Assembly (NCBI GenBank): GCA_001564055.1
Contig: LKNB01000005.1
Span: 32,096 to 96,095, forward strand
Direction: 5' to 3'
From: Rhodothermaceae bacterium Tc-Br11_B2g6_7
GTDB taxonomy: Bacteria > Bacteroidota > Rhodothermia > Rhodothermales > Salinibacteraceae
DNA length: 64,000 nucleotides
Made by a program: the position numbers and the translations under genes
The notes under the pieces: model-generated
What the model was told of the DNA's origin: nothing
The model's input: only the letters and a program-made list of their open reading frames with translations
Databases searched by the model: none
Shown here: piece by piece, positions 59,501-64,000 of the stretch
Position numbering within the stretch: position 1 is the stretch's first letter
Layout: each line of letters starts with the position of its first letter

Positions 59501-61784
59501 CCACGCGAAGGAGGCCGGTGTCCTCAAGGTTCTGATGTATGCGACGGTGCGTGCGGCGTAGGTCATGCAGCACGGCAAACTCAAGGTATTCCTCGAACCT
59601 ACGCGAGTCCCCCGCCCCCCGGCGGTATTTGCCGCCTGACTTCTTTTCATAGGTAGGTAGTGCTGCTGCATCCTCCAGCGCACTGTACACCTCGTACCCC
59701 GCCTCTTGCAGCGTTAGCCGGCCACCACTCTCCTCTACTGCTTTGTAGAGCGCCCGCCTGAACTGCAGCCGCTTCTGTAGATCGGTCATGTGCGCGGCCT
59801 GAAGCGCGGTGTCCTGCCTGTTATCCGAAAAGGCAATAACCTTACGCTCAGAAGGCGCCGAGGCGTGCAGCGTATTGGAGACAATCACGTCGGTAGCCGT
59901 TGAGCGCCCAACGGTACCGAACGTAAATAGCTTATTGAATTCAGAAGGTCGGCGGTCGTACGTGATGCCGCACGAGAGGCAGAGCAAAAAGGGTTCGTGT
60001 AGCATCGCCATCGGCTCCCCCTCGCCATCAAGGTCGCTCAGCTTGTTTTCGTTGGCGTTGCACCACAGATTCCGGGGTACGGCATCCTTGTATTTTTTGC
60101 GCACGTTCCCCGTGTCCGTGAGCCAGTTCTCTGGCAGGGGGAGTTCGTTGGTGTCGTGGTGTCCGGGGTATAGATAAACCGGGCTTCCCTCCTCCACCTC
60201 AGCTCCCATCTCGCGCGGCTCCAGCGAACCGTCTTCCTTGACGATCGCGCTGTAGTACTCCTGCCCGCAGCCTCGGCAAAAGTACATCGGGTAGGCTGGT
60301 CGCTCTCGCTCATGCTCCGCGACGCACGTGGGGCAAATGCGCTCACCACGGTCGTTGAGGTGGTGCGTATCCGGGGTGAGGCACGAGAGAATACCGCGTC
60401 CCTGCGTAAAGAAGGCATGCAGCTTCGGAACGAGGCGGGCCGCAGGTTCATCGCTGTGGGAATCTTCGAGGAGCGGAGCAGAGCCTATCAGGATCGCGGC
60501 CTGAAGCTCTCGCAACGCATCTGTGCGGGAAGCCCCTGGCCGGTAGCGCGCCCTATACTCCTCCACCAGGTCGGGCAAAGAGGCTGCGCTTTCAGCCAGA
60601 GCTTCCTCCAAGAACTTTAGCGTCGCCTGGCTGGCTAACGCGTTGCCAAGCGCTGTGCCTGAGCGCTCATGGTCCTGCAGCGTGCGACCAAGCAGCGCCT
60701 CGGCCAGCGCCGCTACCGCGTCCTTGGAGCCGTCAAAGGTAGCGAGGGCCTCCGCCGAGACTTGCACGGTAGGCGCCAGATCGGTGTCGCCCGTGCCGGC
60801 CATGGGGAGATACGATTCCCCGACGACGTTTTCGCGCTTGAAGGTTTCACCGAAGAGCTTGGTCGCAAACTCCGCGATGAGCTCCTCCGCATCCTCCCCT
60901 TCGCCGCTCTGGACGGTCGCGCTGGTGGCAATGCAGCGAAGTTCACCCGCGGTATCTGTATGCTCTTTCAGTCGACGGATGAGACAAGCCACGTCCGAAC
61001 CCCGGCTGCCTGTGTAGGTGTGCACCTCATCCAGCACAAGAAAGCGAAGCACCCCGGCGTGGGCTGGCGGGAAGAGCTTTCGGTCGTTGAAGCGCGTCAG
61101 GAGCAGCTCCAACATGACGTAGTTCGTCATGAGGATGTCAGGTGGGCTCTCCTGGATCTCCTCCCGGCTGATGATTTCGCTGTCAAACGGCTCAGCGCGG
61201 CCCGTGAGGTTGCTGAACTCGGCCCGTGCGCGATCGGCGCTGCTCAGGGTATCGCCAGTGTAGCGGGCCAGGGTGAGGCCAGACCCTGCCAGGCGCTGTG
61301 CAAAGTCCTCGTACTGCGAGTTGGCCAGCGCATTCATCGGGTAGATGATGACGGCCTTGATGCCACTGACGCCTTCATCGCGTAGGCGAAGGCACTCGCT
61401 TACGATAGGGATGCCAAAGGTGAAGGACTTACCCGAGCCCGTACCGGTGGCCACGATGGTGTTGTGGCCGGAGGTGATGGCCCGTACGGCTTCGGACTGA
61501 TGCTTGTACGGCTTGATCGGCGCGGCCTCTCGGTTTCCGTCCTCCACCGTAAACACCTTCGGCGTTTCCGGATGCAGCGCCCCTTCCTCGACGAGGACAT
61601 CAAAGCCCGCTCCCGGCTTGAAACGGCGGCCCAGCTCGATGTAGGGATCGCGCCAAAGGAGCGTGCCCTCCTGCACGCGGTCCTGCACCCACGCGTCGAT
61701 TACCGGGTTGCGGAATTGCTGGAAGGTGTGGACGTACCGCTTATAGGCATCCTGAACGTGGTCGAGCGTGGTGAAGGGGTTCAT
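56559..61784 (-). CDS. Large DEAD/DEAH-DUF1998 helicase with C-terminal nuclease-like domain (DruE-like)
   Basis: The 1741-aa protein has Walker A VATGTGSGKSFTFGI (112-120), LVLDEVHTYTGSRGSDVA (DEVH 252-255) and NYAQRAGRAGRKGQPAL late in the second RecA domain. Zn-ribbon-like Cys pairs occur in FCRGCGQEY and CPRCGSVQHF. A DUF1998 domain follows (about 1480-1630; CEKACYDCLLSFYNQ with four-Cys zinc site). The last 70 residues, DFYYEPRIVVFVDGSDHDKD and RLRALGYRLVEVR, resemble a VSR/DUF559-type nuclease. Size and domains fit Druantia DruE, but none of the usual Druantia partners is next to it. Coupled to the Mrr gene. Confidence 0.88.
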   Translation of the reverse strand: MNPFTTLDHVQDAYKRYVHTFQQFRNPVIDAWVQDRVQEGTLLWRDPYIELGRRFKPGAGFDVLVEEGALHPETPKVFTVEDGNREAAPIKPYKHQSEAVRAITSGHNTIVATGTGSGKSFTFGIPIVSECLRLRDEGVSGIKAVIIYPMNALANSQYEDFAQRLAGSGLTLARYTGDTLSSADRARAEFSNLTGRAEPFDSEIISREEIQESPPDILMTNYVMLELLLTRFNDRKLFPPAHAGVLRFLVLDEVHTYTGSRGSDVACLIRRLKEHTDTAGELRCIATSATVQSGEGEDAEELIAEFATKLFGETFKRENVVGESYLPMAGTGDTDLAPTVQVSAEALATFDGSKDAVAALAEALLGRTLQDHERSGTALGNALASQATLKFLEEALAESAASLPDLVEEYRARYRPGASRTDALRELQAAILIGSAPLLEDSHSDEPAARLVPKLHAFFTQGRGILSCLTPDTHHLNDRGERICPTCVAEHERERPAYPMYFCRGCGQEYYSAIVKEDGSLEPREMGAEVEEGSPVYLYPGHHDTNELPLPENWLTDTGNVRKKYKDAVPRNLWCNANENKLSDLDGEGEPMAMLHEPFLLCLSCGITYDRRPSEFNKLFTFGTVGRSTATDVIVSNTLHASAPSERKVIAFSDNRQDTALQAAHMTDLQKRLQFRRALYKAVEESGGRLTLQEAGYEVYSALEDAAALPTYEKKSGGKYRRGAGDSRRFEEYLEFAVLHDLRRTHRRIHQNLEDTGLLRVDYGGLDRLAADEEPWKTVPVLQDLDADMREDYLRGFLDIMRKRLAVQHDALTNFNNFKRRVLGKLNPAAFLEGDVSDTFIKPTGYSDEASNRSKNAEVLRFVHASTTFIAWTKRALNVEYMEAVEVLQATVGTLSSPEVEFLTTHHVKYAGTLYMVPSDLIELVATDETKHQVCPRCGSVQHFNVTDVCTERSCNMLDSDVDLSQNYFRLEYDQPLGQGVPVYAEEHSGQVSGEDRQRIERAFQSDEDPTNVLVCTPTMELGIDIGSLSNVYMRNVPPNPSNYAQRAGRAGRKGQPALISVFCGAGQYRGPHDQYFYRYPERIISGKISPPRFLLDNKQLIRSHTHALVLELLAHRGVWKLPSRPKEILNVDEPTFPLYQDLRTDLGAAIQKQRAELVDAVLRAFSREEASLAWFDRGHADDTVTRFVDRLDASFEPWREEYVRLTKERQEINRRLGRDAHDRSLQVRRRVIEGRLHSMRDGKGTFYTYRYLGSQGFLPNYAFPRQTTSVSFSDRDRELRRDPVLALREYAPGNIIYFAGSKYAVTYGRPQTQEDDGLAFEKILVCPGCDTVYMGEENTRLVRCKVCNESLEHEHPITRGLPMPDMVAMRRQSITADEEERMRKGYQIDTYYEPGKRSTFSVLSGSEEQAEVTYEHNGRVLTINSGPHLDEERDEPPGFNYCTACNTWLLTSKAASDHTAEGSDGRTCPNNASVDDVLDQVHLFTRSENDVVTLECRAPADVENTEAFFTTLRHTLERALTIAMDLDESEVQSFVGEVPEDADRRRIVLFETAEGGTGAVKQLTKPPRLRAVIREALRILHADDEEGCEKACYDCLLSFYNQRDHDLLDRTLVVPFLRQLTSLTLEAKQEDATKRYAALEAACESTFERKVLEAIVKQRLPLPDGAQRTVFDGDDVPIAIADFYYEPRIVVFVDGSDHDKDYVSEADREKRNRLRALGYRLVEVRRMEDLKRLERYVTGQ

Positions 61785-61954
61785 AAAAGCAGCAGCCGAG
61801 TTCGATTAAATATTCCTTTACGAAAGACTGATAGTAAATAAATTTCCGGCACACTGGAGACGATGCCTGCAAGGGATCACAAGCCGTCACAGCAAACAAC
61901 GACCTTCGACATGGAGCACCTGGTCCGTCCGGTAAACTTATTGGTTATACTGTG
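61785..61954 (-). promoter_or_regulatory. Upstream region of the helicase gene
   Basis: AT-rich gap of 170 bp. TTTACT (61838-61833), 17 bp, GAATAT (61815-61810) could be a promoter with a very short leader (about 20 nt). There is no Shine-Dalgarno before the ATG at 61784. Confidence is low, since AT-rich DNA gives many such matches. Confidence 0.3.
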
Positions 61955-63160
61955 TTAATCTTCGACCTTATTCCTCTCTCCATCATCGTTCTTTTCCAGT
62001 CTCTTCAGTTCCTCCTCTGGCGTCTCGTATATATTGATGGGGTCAATGTTGATCGTCGGACTCTGGAGAGACAAGTTTACCGCCCGGTCTTTGGTCATTG
62101 TCTCTTGTTGGAGGCTGAATTGCGCTTCGCTCAGAAACCACTTAGCAAACTCATCTTTCCAGTTTAGCTTTTTCTTAGCGGGTATAACGTTTAGCTTGCG
62201 GTTTACACACCAAGTAAAGAGATCTGCGACCTGAATGAGAATATCCTGCTTTGAGTCGACAGCCTCGAACTTAGCACAATGAAGTTGGTCGTTGAAGATG
62301 GGTCCAACATCTCTATCTAATTGGTTTCGTATGAGGGTAAGAACGCGATCATCATATCCTGTTTCTTCAGCATCCTTGGCGAAAGAGAGCTTTCTCGGTA
62401 GGACTATCCTGTTTGATTCAACCTCGTGCTCCAGTCCTCTTCTTATAAGCCAGTAATAGAGATCAGCAATTACCCTCCCCTCATCCTGGAATCCTCGGTT
62501 CGGGATGCTAATCGCCTTAAAACCAATAATACCCTCACGTAGAACGAATCGCTCAATAAACTCGCGATACTTTGGGACGCGATACTTAGTCACCTCGGAC
62601 GAATGGAACTCATAGGAGACATCATTCCTGTCTTTCCAAGCGTTTGTCTCAACAACGAAGCGAGGATACTCGCCTATTGCCAAGAGCCAAACACTGCCCA
62701 CGAGAAGATGATCGGCATTCTTTCCACTCTCGTCCGCATTCACAAAGATGCTAGGTGCGGGGATGTCTTTTGACGCGTATTCGTCACGATGATCCTTGTA
62801 AAGTTGTTTGCGATGCCGTGCTACTCTTTCATCCGTTGCCCGGAATAACTTGAGGTCGTTCTGAATATGTGCACGTGCCCGCTTCAGGCTGGTTAACCTC
62901 TCGAGTTTGTACATATTTTCAAACGCAACCATACCTCCGCTTAGAAGGTTACGCTGGAAAACCTGCCAGTACTGAAGCTGAAGAGTTACGTCTGAGTTGC
63001 GGGTTTCCGGATACTGAGACAGAATATATGCGACGCGAGATTGAAGAGACGTTAACTTACGTTCGTCACGAACCTGAGCGAGAATTTTCTGTCGTTTTTC
63101 TTCTACCTTTTCAGCTTCGCCGTCTTCAAATAGATCGGCCTGTTTGGCTTTATAAGACAT
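61955..63160 (-). CDS. DUF3800 (RNase H-fold) protein
   Basis: The 401-aa protein starts with a charged, coiled-coil-like region (residues about 10-130). The DUF3800 core follows: SIFVNADESGKNADHLLVGS (DESG 143-146), YEFHSSEVTKYRVPKYREFI, and the late Asp pair in DILIQVADLFTWCVNR (about 335). The family is predicted to be an RNase H-fold nuclease often found near phage and defence genes. The DNA is much poorer in G+C than the neighbours (for example 23 of 60 in 62161-62220), a sign of transfer. It is 170 bp upstream of the helicase in the same direction. Confidence 0.82.
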   Translation of the reverse strand: MSYKAKQADLFEDGEAEKVEEKRQKILAQVRDERKLTSLQSRVAYILSQYPETRNSDVTLQLQYWQVFQRNLLSGGMVAFENMYKLERLTSLKRARAHIQNDLKLFRATDERVARHRKQLYKDHRDEYASKDIPAPSIFVNADESGKNADHLLVGSVWLLAIGEYPRFVVETNAWKDRNDVSYEFHSSEVTKYRVPKYREFIERFVLREGIIGFKAISIPNRGFQDEGRVIADLYYWLIRRGLEHEVESNRIVLPRKLSFAKDAEETGYDDRVLTLIRNQLDRDVGPIFNDQLHCAKFEAVDSKQDILIQVADLFTWCVNRKLNVIPAKKKLNWKDEFAKWFLSEAQFSLQQETMTKDRAVNLSLQSPTINIDPINIYETPEEELKRLEKNDDGERNKVED

Positions 63161-63266
63161 TGTATCTGAATCCTACGTTAAAGCAATATAACCCTTGTCC
63201 GAGCGTCGATGAAAAAGCTCACGCGTCAACCACTCGTTCTCAGGATAAGAAAGAATTCATTTCCTG

Positions 63267-63638
63267 TCAGAGCAAGTTTTCAGCGGCATCTACAAATCGT
63301 TCCACATCGGCCAGAAGATCTGCCGCGGCCTCTGACTCGAACACCGCAAAGGCATCGTAGTCAGCCCGGTTACGCATAGTCTCCGCCACAGCTAAGATGC
63401 CGGCCGTAGCACGCGGAATGCGACCGGTGCGCACGAAGTGATACGAAAACCGTGTCTTCACGCCGGCGTGCGAACCGGGGGTCTCATCCACGGTGACCAA
63501 CGTGGCCCGCGCGGCATCAAAAGCGGCGTAGTAGGCCCGGTTGACAGCTGCCTCCGTTCGATCGTGCTCCAGCAGAAGCCGGGCATCATTTAAGGCCTGG
63601 CGGGCCTTTCTCATGAGCGCCTCCGCATTTTCGCTCAT
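63267..63638 (-). CDS. HEPN-domain protein (toxin of a HEPN/MNT pair)
   Basis: The 123-aa helical protein has the HEPN pattern: EALMRKARQALNDARLLLEH, EAAVNRAYYAAFDAARATLV and a C-terminal RNRADYDAFAVFESEAAADL. The conserved RX4-6H of RNase HEPN toxins is not present; the position reads R-N-R-A-D-Y-D. Such forms are common in MNT-paired HEPN proteins, some of which are controlled by AMPylation of a nearby Tyr. The start overlaps the MNT stop by 4 bp (ATGA). Confidence 0.82.
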   Translation of the reverse strand: MSENAEALMRKARQALNDARLLLEHDRTEAAVNRAYYAAFDAARATLVTVDETPGSHAGVKTRFSYHFVRTGRIPRATAGILAVAETMRNRADYDAFAVFESEAAADLLADVERFVDAAENLL

Positions 63639-63982
63639 AGCGCCACGCCCTCCCGGTCAATATTGCGAAGGAGCGGTCGATCTTGGTGAGCAAACTCGTC
63701 CTCACTGAGGTGGACAAGCGACAGAGATACCCCGTGATGTACGGCTACGTCAATAACGATATCGCTGGTGCGCCGTGCTTCGTTTAGCGGATCTACGTCT
63801 CCACCAAGAACGATCAGCACGTCCACGTCGCTGTCCGCGCGAGCGTCCCCGCGGGCATGCGAACCGAAGACGACCAGTCGCTGGAGCCGATCGCCATACG
63901 TCTCTCGGAGCGACTCACGGAGTTCCCGAAGGGCGGCATGGACCCGGAGGGGCATGTCCAGAATGTTTAGCGTGTCGGGCAT
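63635..63982 (-). CDS. MNT-type minimal nucleotidyltransferase (antitoxin)
   Basis: The 115-aa protein has the polymerase-beta-like core: LVVFGSHARGDARADSDVDV with GS (40-41) and the two acidic residues D52 and D54 in SDVDVLIVLG, and a third Asp in IVIDVAVHH. MNT antitoxins add AMP to the partner HEPN toxin to inactivate it. It is upstream of the HEPN gene with a 4-bp overlap, the usual order for this pair. The window ends 18 bp beyond the start, so the promoter is not seen. Confidence 0.85.
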   Translation of the reverse strand: MPDTLNILDMPLRVHAALRELRESLRETYGDRLQRLVVFGSHARGDARADSDVDVLIVLGGDVDPLNEARRTSDIVIDVAVHHGVSLSLVHLSEDEFAHQDRPLLRNIDREGVAL

Positions 63983-64000
63983 GGGACCTATCTACTGTTA

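Noticed and set aside
1-64000. tRNA, rRNA, tmRNA, SRP RNA or RNase P RNA
   Set aside because: Gaps were read for their core motifs, including next to smpB and ffh, and nothing convincing was found. A covariance-model search would decide.

Overview
The window is a G+C-rich chromosomal segment of a Bacteroidota-type bacterium, most likely a member of the Rhodothermia (Salinibacter/Rhodothermus relatives). Supporting evidence is a complete alternative complex III operon fused to a caa3 oxidase whose subunit I carries the A2-type YSHPAVY motif known from Rhodothermus marinus. The window also has a ribosomal protein S16 with a long acidic tail and several start codons without a Shine-Dalgarno sequence. 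The genus is inferred from gene content and not from any marker RNA: I could recognise no rRNA, tRNA, tmRNA or CRISPR array.

Bases 1-24400 are mostly housekeeping genes: the end of gcvT, comB, ftsK-purK-purE, convergent tyrS, smpB and an MqnA-like gene, the rpsP-rimM-trmD-rplS operon (minus strand, with ffh upstream), 5-formyl-THF cyclo-ligase, two PspC genes, uvrC, a DUF2723 membrane protein, a cold-shock protein with a long leader, ybeY, hpf, metF and a nucleosidase-family gene.

Bases 24058-38555 (minus strand) are one long respiratory operon: actA-B-C-D-E-F (quinol oxidation, electrons to cytochrome c), a fibronectin-III-like membrane protein, a Sco copper chaperone, and the four caa3 oxidase subunits, ending with a small membrane protein. 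After it come a MATE exporter, a CoA-binding protein and an acetyl-CoA-themed run on the plus strand (accA, a thioesterase, an AcuB-like CBS-ACT protein, acuC).

From 44.3 kb the window turns accessory. A 300-bp copy of the acuC 3' end lies 3.8 kb downstream of the original, so the two copies bracket an ECF sigma / anti-sigma / Spy-like / Spy-like envelope-stress module. The sigma gene and the secreted Spy-like gene share an upstream motif GGAATG-N15-GCATCY, a good candidate for the promoter read by that sigma factor. A VapBC pair follows, then a MoxR ATPase plus VWA protein whose upstream partner gene has been cut off by an ISAs1-family remnant. Palindromic and composite dispersed repeats occur only in this half of the window.

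Bases 53430-63982 read as a defence island: a NERD-nuclease/UvrD-type helicase, a translationally coupled pair made of a 1741-aa DEAD/DEAH-DUF1998 helicase (DruE-like, with a C-terminal nuclease-like domain) and a Mrr-type endonuclease with an EVE/PUA-like N-terminal region, an AT-rich DUF3800 gene, and a HEPN/MNT toxin-antitoxin pair. The helicase-endonuclease pair does not match a Druantia or DISARM layout that I know and is the best candidate here for an undescribed system.
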